Source of the DNA: RDXT01 sp033765305
Lineage (GTDB): Bacteria; Bacteroidota; Bacteroidia; J057
NCBI GenBank assembly: GCA_033765305.1
Contig: JANRID010000006.1
Location: 5,169-69,168, forward strand
Reading direction: 5' to 3'
DNA length: 64,000 bases
The notes beneath the pieces were generated by a model. It saw only the letters and a list, made by a program, of their open reading frames with translations, had not been told where the DNA came from and searched no databases. The position numbers and the translations under genes were made by a program. Of this stretch, positions 1 to 9,957 are shown one piece after another (position 1 is the stretch's first letter; the number at the start of each line of letters is the position of its first letter).

Positions 1-595
1 CGAGGTTGTGCGTGGCGACCAGGAAGCAGATCCCCATGCTTTTGGCGAGCTCGAACATCAGCTGAAACAGCTCCTCGCTGTTGGCAGTATCGAGGTTGCC
101 GGTAGGCTCGTCGGCCAGGATGATCCGGGGGGTGTTGATCAGGGCACGTGCGACCGAAACCCGCTGCTGCTCGCCGCCGGAGAGCTGGGCCGGCTTGTGC
201 TGCACCCGGTGCGCGAGCCCCAGGCGCTCCAGCAGGGCCTGGGCCCGCTGCATGGCCTGGTAACGGGGCTGACCGGCAATCCATGCCGGCATGCAGACAT
301 TTTCCAGCGCCGAAAACTCCGGCAGCAGGTGGTGAAACTGAAAGACAAATCCGAGCGAATGATTGCGGAAGGCCGCTTTCTGCCGTTCGTTCATCCGGGT
401 AACCTCCTGACCTTCGAACTGCACCGAGCCCGCATCTGCCTCGTCCAGCGTTCCCAGCACCTGCAGCAGCGTGCTTTTGCCCGCGCCGGAAGCACCCACC
501 AGGGCCACGACCTCGCCGGCCTGCAGGGTGATATTGACGCCTTTCAGCACTGCCACCTGGCCGTAGGACTTATAGATGCCTGTAGCTTTCAACAT
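1..595 (-). CDS. lolD: LolD-type ABC transporter ATP-binding protein (3' end cut by window)
   Basis: This is the ATPase of a LolCDE/MacB-type exporter, which in Gram-negative bacteria uses ATP to release lipoproteins from the inner membrane toward the outer membrane. The minus-strand reading frame starts at an ATG at 595 and runs off the left edge after about 198 codons. It shows Walker A (GASGAGKST, residues 34-42), a Q-loop region (FVFQFHHLLPEF), the ABC signature LSGGEQQRVSVA, Walker B (IILADEPTGNLD) and the H-loop (VATHN). The HHLLPEF stretch and the spacing are typical of LolD. It lies 53 bases downstream of an M16 peptidase gene on the same strand, so the two may be co-transcribed. The membrane subunits LolC/E are not in the window. 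A MacB-like role cannot be excluded. Confidence 0.93.
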   Translation of the reverse strand, partial: MLKATGIYKSYGQVAVLKGVNITLQAGEVVALVGASGAGKSTLLQVLGTLDEADAGSVQFEGQEVTRMNERQKAAFRNHSLGFVFQFHHLLPEFSALENVCMPAWIAGQPRYQAMQRAQALLERLGLAHRVQHKPAQLSGGEQQRVSVARALINTPRIILADEPTGNLDTANSEELFQLMFELAKSMGICFLVATHNL

Positions 596-648
596 GGGCT
601 CAACTTACGAAAGGATTTCCGGATTCCGGCAATCGGGCTCCGGGCAGA

Positions 649-1884
649 TCATGCGTCTTCGGGCAGATAGGTAATGAGCGCCTGTTCCTGCTCATGGAAC
701 AGCAGCGCGGCCGCCTCCTGGACCTGGGCGGCGGTCGTCGATTCGATTTCCGCCACCTGTTCTTCGTAGCTGTAGCAGGTGCCGAAGTCCAGCAGATCAT
801 TGGCAGCTACGAGCATCTGGTTGAGCAGGTGCTCGTAGCTGAGGGTAAACTGCCCGATGAGCTGCCGCTGCGCCTGGTGGAAGCCCACGCTGCCGAGGGG
901 AGCACGGACACACTGCCGCAGTTCGCGCTGCACGAGCCCGCGGATGCGGGCGAGGTTGTCGGGGTCGCAGGCATAGTACACCCCCCAGGAGCCTGAATCG
1001 GCGAAGGGGGCGTAGAAGGTATTGATGTTGTAGGTCAGACCGTAGCGTTCGCGGATATTGAGATTGAGCCGCGAGTTCATGGCCGGGCCGCCGAGCAGGT
1101 TGTTGAGCAGCTGAAAGGGCGTATGGAAGGGATGGCCGGCTGCGAAGGCCCGGCCGCCCAAGATCTCGTGGGCCTGTTCGGTGGGAATGCGCACCTGCTG
1201 GTTGAGCTCGATGCCGGCAGCAGGCGCCTCGCGGGCCAGGGTATCCGGCGGCAGTTCGAGCGGGAGCAGGTGCTTGCCGATCACCCGGCGCACGTCTTTC
1301 TCCGTCACATTGCCCGCGATGAAATACACAATGCGCCCCTGCGCATAGCCCTGGCGGGTATGCTCCAGCAGACGGGCCTGGGTGAAGGTGCCGATCGTGT
1401 CGCGGGTTCCCAGGATCGGATGCCCCAGGGTATGGCCCGGAAAAATCATCTGGTCGAAATCCTCCAGAATTGCTTCATCCGGCGTATTCCGGTACATGTC
1501 GATTTCCTCCGCGATCACCTGCTGCTCCTTGAAAATTTCCTTTTCCGGGAAGGTGGAGCGGAAGGCAATGTCGGTCAGCAGCTCAGTGGCGCGGTCGAGA
1601 TACTCGGCCCCGAGCGAAGCATAGAGGCAGGTTTTCTCCTTGGTGGTGTAGGCATTCACATCGCCTCCGACCGATTCGAGGTAGTTGATGACGTGATAGG
1701 TCTTGCGCTTGGCTGTGCCTTTGAAGACCATGTGCTCTACAAAATGGGCCATTCCGGCCTCTTCAGGCCGGTCGTCCCGGCTGCCGAGGTTGATCACGTA
1801 GCCGCAGTGCACCGCGCGGGTGTAAGGTGCGTATTGGTACAGTACGCGGAGGCCGTTGGGCAATTCAATGAGTCGGGTATCCAT
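649..1884 (-). CDS. M16 family zinc metallopeptidase (pitrilysin/processing-peptidase type)
   Basis: This 411-residue protein begins at the ATG giving MDTRLIELPNGLRVLYQ; in-frame codons further upstream are not a plausible N-terminus. It carries the inverted zinc motif HxxEH (HFVEH, residues 47-51) with a downstream acidic helix (VIAEEIDMYRNTPDE) that supplies the third zinc ligand in this family. The C-terminal half holds the second, non-catalytic M16 domain (GGPAMNSRLNLNIRERYG). At about 410 residues it is the usual length of a single-unit bacterial M16B peptidase. No signal peptide is visible, so it is probably cytoplasmic. It is transcribed away from the lipoprotein gene at 1982 and precedes lolD. 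The substrate is unknown. Confidence 0.93.
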   Translation of the reverse strand: MDTRLIELPNGLRVLYQYAPYTRAVHCGYVINLGSRDDRPEEAGMAHFVEHMVFKGTAKRKTYHVINYLESVGGDVNAYTTKEKTCLYASLGAEYLDRATELLTDIAFRSTFPEKEIFKEQQVIAEEIDMYRNTPDEAILEDFDQMIFPGHTLGHPILGTRDTIGTFTQARLLEHTRQGYAQGRIVYFIAGNVTEKDVRRVIGKHLLPLELPPDTLAREAPAAGIELNQQVRIPTEQAHEILGGRAFAAGHPFHTPFQLLNNLLGGPAMNSRLNLNIRERYGLTYNINTFYAPFADSGSWGVYYACDPDNLARIRGLVQRELRQCVRAPLGSVGFHQAQRQLIGQFTLSYEHLLNQMLVAANDLLDFGTCYSYEEQVAEIESTTAAQVQEAAALLFHEQEQALITYLPEDA

Positions 1885-1943
1885 GCAAGCCGTCCCTCTG
1901 CGCAAAGTAACGCAGATTCATCGGTTTCCATACCAGGATTTTC

Positions 1944-1951
1944 TATCTTTG
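1944..1951 (+). promoter_or_regulatory. Bacteroidota -7 promoter element for the lipoprotein gene
   Basis: TATCTTTG matches the Bacteroidota -7 consensus TAnnTTTG exactly and lies 30 bases before the ATG at 1982. No good -33 TTG is seen at the usual 19-20 base spacing, so the assignment rests on the -7 box and its position. Confidence 0.45.
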
Positions 1952-1981
1952 TTTCGACTCTGCATTGCTCAATTGCCGTCC

Positions 1982-2506
1982 ATGCGAACCTTCCCCCTGC
2001 TGCCTGGCCTGATGGCCGGCCTGCTGCTCCTGATGAGCAGCTGTATTCCCGACGACTGCGAAGAAACGGTGAGCCCGCGTGTTGCGGATGCATTCTTTAC
2101 CGTCACCTACCAGCGTCCGGATGGCACCAATTACCTGACCTCTATCTACAACCCGGACGGGATTGTCGTATTCCTCGACAGTACCGGCGGCGCCCGCCCC
2201 AATCCGCGCTACGAGCTGATCCGGCCCGGATATGCCGACGGCAGCTTCGGCCCCTTCCGCTTCACAGCGGACTTCGTAAGCCCCGCCGACAACTCCGTGA
2301 ACCTCACCCAGCTCTTCGGACGGGTTTTCCAGTACGACTATTACCTCAAAAAAGACACCTACGGCCTCGATACGCTGCGGGTGCGCTTTGTGCTGGGGGT
2401 GGATGAATGCCGGTACTTCTGGCAGTCTATCCAGTACTTCCGCAACGGCGACCCGCTGACTGCCTACGAAAACAACCCTGCGGCAGCAATCGTGGTGGTG
2501 GAGTAA
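1982..2506 (+). CDS. Small predicted lipoprotein of unknown function
   Basis: The 174-residue product starts MRTFPLLPGLMAGLLLL and has a lipobox-like LMSSC near residue 20, so it is probably a lipid-anchored periplasmic or outer-membrane protein. The mature part is acidic and rich in aromatic residues and short beta-prone stretches, with no motif I recognise. The start was chosen because it creates the signal peptide and sits just below a TAnnTTTG element; in-frame codons upstream would put charged residues ahead of the signal. It is divergent from the M16 peptidase gene with a 97-base gap. Function unknown. Confidence 0.7.
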   Translation: MRTFPLLPGLMAGLLLLMSSCIPDDCEETVSPRVADAFFTVTYQRPDGTNYLTSIYNPDGIVVFLDSTGGARPNPRYELIRPGYADGSFGPFRFTADFVSPADNSVNLTQLFGRVFQYDYYLKKDTYGLDTLRVRFVLGVDECRYFWQSIQYFRNGDPLTAYENNPAAAIVVVE

Positions 2507-2615
2507 TGCTTTGCTATTCAGCCGCTTGCAGCAAGATCCGGGCGGGCCCTGCGGGGCAGTGCGCTGAATCGCCGGTTTTCCATACAACCGCTGCGGGCCT
2601 GGATGAAACGGGGGC

Positions 2616-3013
2616 CTATCCGGCTCCTGAGGGCTCCAGGGCATACTGGCGCACGAAGTAATCGATATATGCCGGCAGCTGCGAGCCGGGGCAATACGGC
2701 AGGTTCATGAGCCAGAACGGCAAGCCCTCCGCAGTTTGCACACGGTCCACGGAAAAGCGGTTGCCCAGAAGCCGGACGGCGCAGGGATGCCCGCAAGTCT
2801 GCATAACCTGGTGGAGCGAGCGCAGCTTGCCAGCATCGCCCGATTTCACCTCGACGGGAATCAGATCCTGCCGGTGCTGATACAGCATCCGCCTTCGCAC
2901 TGCTGCCTGTCTTTTCCCGTACCCAAAAACAGGGCTGATACGAGGGGGTATCAAACTGTGCTGCAGGCTCTTGAGTTACCAGATGCTGGATAATCCGGCC
3001 TGTATAGCGGCGC
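2616..3013 (-). pseudogene. Frameshifted C-terminal remnant of a DUF4143 (AAA_14) ATPase
   Basis: Two minus-strand frames together read as the C-terminal DUF4143 domain of the AAA_14 ATPase family. The first, from just after the mutase stop down to about 2885, gives YTGRIIQHLV and FWVREKTGSSAKADA. The second, from about 2885 to the TAG at 2616, gives YQHRQDLIPVEVKSG, GKLRSLHQVM and NLPYCPGSQLPAYIDYF. The expected order is preserved with a one- or two-base frameshift near 2882-2886. The first 250 or so residues, including Walker A, are missing: the fragment abuts the stop codon of the methylmalonyl-CoA mutase gene. There is no usable start codon. This is seen directly in the bases; the family name comes from recognising the FWxREK...PVEVKSG pattern. 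Confidence 0.82.
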
Positions 3014-5152
<2,139 letters not shown>

Positions 5153-5313
5153 AGCCGGAAGGGTCTGTTCTGCTGGCGGAAAAGATACGCAATATTCGAT
5201 ACCCCGAAGGACGGATGGCGGTGCTGCTTGTGGAAAGACTTTGCTCCATGCCCGGCCCTGACAGAAGGCAGCCGGCACAGAAGCGCGACATAATTTAATA
5301 GTTTGATTGTATT

Positions 5314-5328
5314 GCCGCAATATGCGGC
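5314..5328. promoter_or_regulatory. Inverted repeat in the mutase/transporter divergent intergenic region
   Basis: GCCGCA-ATA-TGCGGC is a perfect 6-base inverted repeat with a 3-base centre. It sits in the 209-base region between two divergent genes, just downstream of an AT-rich stretch (TAATTTAATAGTTTG) that resembles a promoter for the rightward gene. It could be an operator or a short 5' UTR hairpin. Confidence 0.3.
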
Positions 5329-5361
5329 CTATTGCTTACCTGCTCACTTCAACAGACGCAT

Positions 5362-6339
5362 ATGACAGCGGTACTGCTGGGCGTGCTGGGCGGGCTATGC
5401 TTGTTTGTATATGCCATCACGGCCTTGTCGGAGGTGCTGCGCGGCATGGCCGCCGACCGCACCCGTATCTATCTGAGCCGGTTTACGGGCCATCTGCTTT
5501 CCTCGATGCTCACGGGGATCCTCATCACCATCCTGCTGGGATCTTCATCGGCTGTGATCATTTCGGCCCTCGTGCTGATCAATGCGCGGGCGCTGACCTT
5601 CCGCCAGAGCCTGGGCATTGTGATGGGGGCCAATATCGGCACGACGATGTCCAGCCAGATCATTGCCCTGGATCCGGGGCAGTTTGCAGCCATCCCGATG
5701 CTGCTGGGGCTGGTGCTGATGATCGCGGTGCCCCGCGACGCATGGAAGCAGGGCGGCAAAGCGCTGTTTTACTTCGGCCTGCTCTTTTTCGGCCTGCTGA
5801 CGATCGAAAGCTCGGTGGAGCCGCTGAAGGAAAGCGCACAGTTCCGGGAGTGGATGGCCGGCCTGGAGCGGCCGGTGCCGGGCGCGCTCATCGGCGGGCT
5901 GGTGACGCTGATCATCCAGTCGTCCTCCGCCACAGTAGGCATGGTGATCACCCTCGCCAAGCAGGACCTCGTCACCCTGCCTGCCGGCATTGCCGTGCTG
6001 CTGGGCGCAGAGCTGGGCACCTGCTCAGATACCCTGATTGCCGGGATGGCTTCCGGGCGCGAGGCCCTGAAAACCGGCCTCTTTCACCTGGTATTCAACC
6101 TGATTACCATCCTCCTCGCCCTGCTGTTCTTCCAGCCCTTCGTATCCCTGGTGGCGTGGATCAGCGGCGGGCAGGAGATCGATCAGCAGATCGCCAACGC
6201 CCACGTGTTCTTCAACACGCTGGGGGTCTTGCTATTTCTGCCGTTTGTGGGTAGTATTCGGAAGGTCTTCGACCGCCTGATGCCCGATACGCACGGATCG
6301 GAGGCTGAAACCCCTGTCCCCATCGAAACGAACGCATGA
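5362..6339 (+). CDS. Na/Pi-cotransporter II-type membrane protein
   Basis: This 325-residue polytopic membrane protein has the two inverted repeats of the NptA/Na-Pi cotransporter family. The first holds GSSSAVIISALVLIN and GIVMGANIGTTMSSQ; the second holds IQSSSATVGMVITLA and AVLLGAELGTCSDT. The paired QSSSA/GANIGTT signatures are diagnostic. About eight hydrophobic segments are visible. There is no C-terminal PhoU-like domain, so this is the short form. The start giving MTAVLLGVLGG places the first helix at the N-terminus. The stop overlaps the next start in ATGA (6336-6339), so it is translationally coupled to the acetyltransferase gene. The transported ion is probably phosphate, which is inference from the family. 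Confidence 0.88.
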   Translation: MTAVLLGVLGGLCLFVYAITALSEVLRGMAADRTRIYLSRFTGHLLSSMLTGILITILLGSSSAVIISALVLINARALTFRQSLGIVMGANIGTTMSSQIIALDPGQFAAIPMLLGLVLMIAVPRDAWKQGGKALFYFGLLFFGLLTIESSVEPLKESAQFREWMAGLERPVPGALIGGLVTLIIQSSSATVGMVITLAKQDLVTLPAGIAVLLGAELGTCSDTLIAGMASGREALKTGLFHLVFNLITILLALLFFQPFVSLVAWISGGQEIDQQIANAHVFFNTLGVLLFLPFVGSIRKVFDRLMPDTHGSEAETPVPIETNA

Positions 6340-6890
6340 AATCAGAGCGTGAAAAAATGCTGGCGGGCGAGCTGTATGTCGCCGCCGATCCGGAACTCAG
6401 CGCGATCCGCATGCGCGCGCGGGAGCTGTTTTCCCGCTACAATGCCCTGCCCTACGGCGACGAAGCCGGCAAACGGGCCCTGCTCGACGACCTGCTCGGC
6501 GCCGCCGGCAGCAACCTCGATATCCAGAGCCCCTTCTACTGCGATTACGGCCAGCATATCTACTTGGGCAACAACTGTTTCATGAATTTCAACTGCATCA
6601 TCCTCGACTGCGCCGAAGTGCGCATGGGCGATTGGGTGATGCTCGGCCCCAATGTGCAGATCTACACGGCCTATCATCCGCTGGATGCCGCCGAGCGCTG
6701 CAAAGGCCCGGAACTGGCCTCACCCATCACCATCGGCAGCCGCGTCTGGATCGGCGGCGGCGCCATCCTGTGCCCTGGCATCACCATCGGCAACGATACC
6801 ACCATCGGCGCGGGCAGTGTGGTGACCAAAGATATCCCCGCCGGGGTTTTTGCCGCAGGCAATCCCTGCCGCGTCATCCGCAGCCTCTGA
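6336..6890 (+). CDS. maa: Maltose O-acetyltransferase-like hexapeptide-repeat acetyltransferase
   Basis: This is a cytoplasmic acetyl-CoA-dependent O-acetyltransferase of the maltose/galactoside acetyltransferase (Maa/LacA/NodL) group. The 184-residue protein has the N-terminal Mac domain (EKMLAGELYVAADPEL) followed by left-handed beta-helix hexapeptide repeats (IYLGNNCFMN, RMGDWVMLGPNVQIYTAYHPLD, ITIGSRVWIGGGAILCPGI). The catalytic His is in YTAYHPLD, and the C-terminal GAGSVVTKDIPAGVFAAGNP is typical. It overlaps the transporter stop by four bases, an odd pairing because the two have no obvious shared pathway. The real acceptor sugar is unknown; maltose is the family label. Confidence 0.9.
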   Translation: MKSEREKMLAGELYVAADPELSAIRMRARELFSRYNALPYGDEAGKRALLDDLLGAAGSNLDIQSPFYCDYGQHIYLGNNCFMNFNCIILDCAEVRMGDWVMLGPNVQIYTAYHPLDAAERCKGPELASPITIGSRVWIGGGAILCPGITIGNDTTIGAGSVVTKDIPAGVFAAGNPCRVIRSL

Positions 6891-6946
6891 GCATTGGGAA
6901 TGTCGGGCGAAATCCGTTTATTGACTCCCGACTAACCCCTGCTGTT

Positions 6947-7702
6947 ATGCTGAGCGCCGCTGAAATCGCCCGCCTGATCGACCATTCGCTGCTGCATCCC
7001 ACCATGACCGACCAGGAGCTGGAATCGGGATGCCGGCTGGCGCTGGAATACGAGGTCGCATCCGTCTGCACCAAGCCATATGCGGTGGCGCAGGCGGTCA
7101 GGTGGCTTGCCGGCAGCCCGGTGGCGGCGGGCACCGTGGTCGGATTTCCCCACGGCAATTCCGCAGTCGCCATCAAAGCCGCCGAGACGCGCCAGGCCTG
7201 CTCCGAGGGTGCTACGGAGATCGACATGGTGGTGAATATCGGCAAGGTGCTCAGCCGGGAATGGGGCTACGTGCGCGACGAGATCGGCGCTGTGCTGGAG
7301 GAAACCCGCCGGGGGGGCGGCCTGCTGAAGGTGATTTTCGAAAATGATTTTCTGCCGGAGGACGAATACAAGATCCGCCTCTGCGAGCTGTGCAGCGAGC
7401 TGGGCGCAGACTTTGTCAAGACCTCCACGGGCTACGGCTTTGTGAAAGGCCCGGACGGACGCTACGACTACCGGGGGGCCACGGACCACGACCTGCGGCT
7501 GATGCGGCTGCACAGCGCGCCGGCGGTGCAGGTCAAGGCCGCCGGCGGCATCCGCACGCTGGATCAGGTGCTGCATGTGCACAGCCTGGGCGTGACGCGC
7601 GTCGGCGCCTCGGCGACAGCAGCCATCCTGAGCGAAGCCCGCCACCGCAAAAGCGGCGACGCGCGCGAGTTCCGCGCCGAGCGGCAGCCCGACGGCTATT
7701 GA
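6947..7702 (+). CDS. deoC: Deoxyribose-phosphate aldolase
   Basis: DeoC cleaves 2-deoxyribose-5-phosphate to glyceraldehyde-3-phosphate and acetaldehyde in deoxynucleoside salvage. The 251-residue protein matches the family along its length: IDHSLLHPTMT, VASVCTKPYAV, TVVGFPHGNS, EIDMVVNIG, then ADFVKTSTGYG with the Schiff-base lysine at about residue 158, and VQVKAAGGIRT with the second conserved lysine. The C-terminal 20 residues are charged and beyond the usual core. The ATG at 6947 gives the standard start MLSAAEIARLIDHS. It is convergent with the ankyrin gene, with only 12 bases between the stops. Confidence 0.97.
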   Translation: MLSAAEIARLIDHSLLHPTMTDQELESGCRLALEYEVASVCTKPYAVAQAVRWLAGSPVAAGTVVGFPHGNSAVAIKAAETRQACSEGATEIDMVVNIGKVLSREWGYVRDEIGAVLEETRRGGGLLKVIFENDFLPEDEYKIRLCELCSELGADFVKTSTGYGFVKGPDGRYDYRGATDHDLRLMRLHSAPAVQVKAAGGIRTLDQVLHVHSLGVTRVGASATAAILSEARHRKSGDAREFRAERQPDGY

Positions 7703-7714
7703 ATAGCCTGATAA

Positions 7715-8350
7715 TCAGTTAAGAAGCGCAGAAAGCTCCGCGTCTTCCTCCCCCAGCAGATCCTGAGCCCGGGTGCCGCTGCGGCTGGGCACCTGCGGAT
7801 CGGCTCCGGCTGCCCGCAGCATGCGCACCACGGTCTGGCAGGCTGCCAGATGCTGCCGCCCGCCCTGCACATAGCCGTGCACGGCCCAGAACAGCGGCTC
7901 AGCGCCGAAGTCGGCACAGCGGCGGCCGGGCTCCGCGCCTGCGGCAAGGAGCCGCTCCACGACGGCAGGACGTCCGCACCAGGCAGCCCAGTGCAGGGCC
8001 GTACCGCCGTGCGTGCCGGGGTGGCGGAGATCGGCCCCGGATTCCACATACAGCAGGGCTGCCAGGTCGGCGTGCAGGCTCGCAGCCGCGATCAGCGGAG
8101 TATCCCGGCCTGCGGCGGGATGGTTTCCGTCCACCCGCGCGCCGTGTTCGAGCAGGATGCGGGCTGCCGCCAGGGCCTCCTCGTCCGTGAAGCGCCCTTC
8201 GAACACCCGGTCGCAGATCCGGTGCAGGGGATGCGCCGGCACAGGGCCGGCCGGGATCTCTTCATTGGCCAGCTCCGGGTGCAGGGCCAGGAGCTGCCGG
8301 AGCCCGGCAAAGTCTTTTCGGTCGAGATAGGGAAGGATGGAAGGCGGCAT
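7715..8350 (-). CDS. Ankyrin-repeat protein
   Basis: This 211-residue soluble protein has no signal peptide. It contains about four ankyrin repeats, for example DTPLIAAASLHADLAALLYVE, GGTALHWAAWCGRPAVVERLL and EPLFWAVHGYVQGG, with the usual TPLxxAA...VVxxLLxxGA pattern. The N-terminal 60 residues (LDRKDFAGLRQLLALHP) form a degenerate first repeat. Such proteins bind partner proteins; no enzymatic motif is present and the partner cannot be predicted. It is convergent with deoC and transcribed away from the peptidase gene upstream, with an 81-base gap and no strong promoter. Confidence 0.85.
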   Translation of the reverse strand: MPPSILPYLDRKDFAGLRQLLALHPELANEEIPAGPVPAHPLHRICDRVFEGRFTDEEALAAARILLEHGARVDGNHPAAGRDTPLIAAASLHADLAALLYVESGADLRHPGTHGGTALHWAAWCGRPAVVERLLAAGAEPGRRCADFGAEPLFWAVHGYVQGGRQHLAACQTVVRMLRAAGADPQVPSRSGTRAQDLLGEEDAELSALLN

Positions 8351-8431
8351 GGAAGATGGGGATGATCCGTGAAACAGCTCTAAAGTAGTAAAAATACAGC
8401 GGCGATGTGCAATGCGGTGCAGGCGCGCTCA

Positions 8432-9283
8432 TCAGAGCTGTACATGCAGGTGGTCGTCGTGCCGGACGGCGCGGCAGCCGTGAAAGCGGACTTTGTCGGA
8501 GCTGAGGCGCATCCTCGTCCGCAGATGCGGCTCGAGGAAGATCTTGCCGATGTCTGGATGGGCGGCGAAATGGGACACCAGCGCGGCTGTGCGCTCCGGG
8601 TCGAACTGAAACGCCTGTTTCCGCCAGGCAGGCAGCATCCTGCCAAGCAGGCTGTACTGCCAGTGGCCGGCTTCCGCACAGGCGCGGGCGGTATGCGTTT
8701 CGCCGGTGCGGGGCTCCTCGCATACGCCGTAGCCCAGCAGGGCCGGGCTTCCGGCGGCGGGCCTGCCGGTCCGGACATCCAGATAGCAAAAAGCCAGATC
8801 CAGTTTGCGCCCGTCGTCATGTCTCAGGTGCGGCAGCAGGGGAAATCCGTCGAAAAAAGGAAAGCCGGCATCGAGATAGTACAGCTGCGTGCCCGGATAC
8901 TGATTGTTCAGCCGGGCCGCCACGCCCAAGACTGCATCCCGCAGCACAGGCCTGACATAGTGGCGGTTGCACAGCCAGGTATACGCCCGCAGCGGCTCTA
9001 CATGGCCGCGCTCCAGGATGGGCAGCGGTACCCGCCCGGCGAGCGGCGCTGCCAGCGGCACGATCAGCAGCGACGTGAGCAGATACAGCAGCAGAAATGC
9101 CGTCAGATTCCACACGCGCCGGGCCAGCGGCATGCGGATCCGCTTTCCAGGCCATATGCGCAACGGCCAGGAGGCCAGATATACCAGCCCGCCGGTCTGG
9201 GTCAGCACGGTCAGGGCCAGGATCAGCATCAGCCGCAGCAGGAATCGTCCCCAGTTCATATGTTCCGAATAGGGTGTGCACAT
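8432..9283 (-). CDS. Membrane-anchored protein with a LAS-type (M15/M74-like) zinc peptidase C-terminus
   Basis: The 283-residue protein has two N-terminal hydrophobic segments (about residues 12-40 and 58-82) followed by a probably extracytoplasmic domain. In that domain HDDGRKLDLAF gives a His and Asp spaced as in the metal site of LAS peptidases (VanX, MepA, D-Ala-D-Ala carboxypeptidases), and the C-terminus ends VRHDDHLHVQL, the HxH that completes the site. I infer a peptidoglycan-directed or small-peptide hydrolase. A start at 9259 (MNWGRFLLRL) is also possible; 9283 was kept because an AGGT lies 8 bases ahead. It follows the XRE gene by 23 bases and is likely in the same operon. Assignment rests on the metal-site pattern only. 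Confidence 0.62.
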   Translation of the reverse strand: MCTPYSEHMNWGRFLLRLMLILALTVLTQTGGLVYLASWPLRIWPGKRIRMPLARRVWNLTAFLLLYLLTSLLIVPLAAPLAGRVPLPILERGHVEPLRAYTWLCNRHYVRPVLRDAVLGVAARLNNQYPGTQLYYLDAGFPFFDGFPLLPHLRHDDGRKLDLAFCYLDVRTGRPAAGSPALLGYGVCEEPRTGETHTARACAEAGHWQYSLLGRMLPAWRKQAFQFDPERTAALVSHFAAHPDIGKIFLEPHLRTRMRLSSDKVRFHGCRAVRHDDHLHVQL

Positions 9284-9306
9284 ACAGAATGACCTGCGAC
9301 AGCCGT

Positions 9307-9507
9307 TCAGTCATCTTCCTCCAGCTGAAAAATTGCTTCCACCTGTGTCCCGAACACCCGGGCCATCTTGAGCGCCAGCACAGTCGATGGAACGAATTTC
9401 CCCGTTTCGATGGCATTCACCGCCTGTCTGGATACGCCGATCCGGGCTGCAAGTTCCGCCTGGGTCCAGTTTTTCCGGGCACGCTCCACTTTAATCAGGT
9501 TTTTCAT
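9307..9507 (-). CDS. XRE-family helix-turn-helix regulator
   Basis: This 66-residue protein consists almost entirely of a Cro/C1-type helix-turn-helix (WTQAELAARIGVSRQAVNAIETG), followed by the helix that positions it (STVLALKMARVFGTQVEAIF). The start MKNLIKVERARKNW is the standard N-terminus for this subfamily of very small regulators; longer in-frame readings add unrelated residues. Its 5' end overlaps the membrane-protein gene by 17 bases, so the two are co-translated. Small XRE regulators of this type commonly pair with a short polytopic membrane protein. The repeat at 9923-9957, upstream of the operon, is its likely target (inference). Confidence 0.93.
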   Translation of the reverse strand: MKNLIKVERARKNWTQAELAARIGVSRQAVNAIETGKFVPSTVLALKMARVFGTQVEAIFQLEEDD

Positions 9508-9892
9508 CGTCGAATTGGTATCGGCGGCGGGAAATGAACAGCCCAATGAAGTACAGCACGGCAAATACCGGTACTAGATGCCGGTAGCTCCAATTCTCCG
9601 GATCGAGGGGCAGCACCAGATCGGCGAGGCCCAGGATCATGAGCAGCAGCAGCCCCAGCGAAAAAGCAATCACTGCGGCCTCCATCTGCACCTTGACCTG
9701 AACTTCATCCATCGAAGCGGCATTGCGGATGTAGCAGTACAGAAACCACGCAAAGGCGGCCGCCGGCAGCAGCGCCAGGCTCATGCCCGCAACGGGGCCG
9801 GGGCCCCCTTGCCGGATCGCGAACAGGCAGCCGGCGTAGGCGGCCAGCCACAGGGCCGCCGCAGCAGCCGGGGACATTCTGAAGAATTTCAT
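9491..9892 (-). CDS. Four-helix integral membrane protein paired with the XRE regulator
   Basis: The 133-residue protein has four hydrophobic segments (about residues 8-26, 34-52, 72-93, 108-125) and a charged C-terminal tail (SRRRYQFDDEKPD). It resembles DUF2178/DUF3796-like proteins that sit beside small XRE regulators, but I cannot name the family with certainty. It overlaps the regulator gene by 17 bases. The ATG at 9892 gives MKFFRMSPAAAAALW, with the positive charge on the cytoplasmic side. A sensory or accessory role for the regulator is inferred from the pairing only. Confidence 0.78.
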   Translation of the reverse strand: MKFFRMSPAAAAALWLAAYAGCLFAIRQGGPGPVAGMSLALLPAAAFAWFLYCYIRNAASMDEVQVKVQMEAAVIAFSLGLLLLMILGLADLVLPLDPENWSYRHLVPVFAVLYFIGLFISRRRYQFDDEKPD

Positions 9893-9922
9893 AGGACCGT
9901 GATTAGGTTACACAAAGATACG

Positions 9923-9957
9923 TTTACTTTTCTAAAAGTAAAGTTTATTTTACTTTT
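9923..9957. promoter_or_regulatory. Operator-like triple repeat TTTACTTTT / AAAAGTAAA / TTTACTTTT
   Basis: Three 9-base arms occur in 35 bases: TTTACTTTT at 9923-9931, its exact reverse complement AAAAGTAAA at 9934-9942, and TTTACTTTT again at 9949-9957. The first two form a perfect palindrome with a 2-base centre; the second and third form another with a 6-base spacer. The AT-rich block lies 31-65 bases upstream of the membrane-protein/XRE/peptidase operon and is sharply different in composition from its surroundings. The likely reading is an autoregulatory site of the XRE protein overlapping the promoter. Confidence 0.6.
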
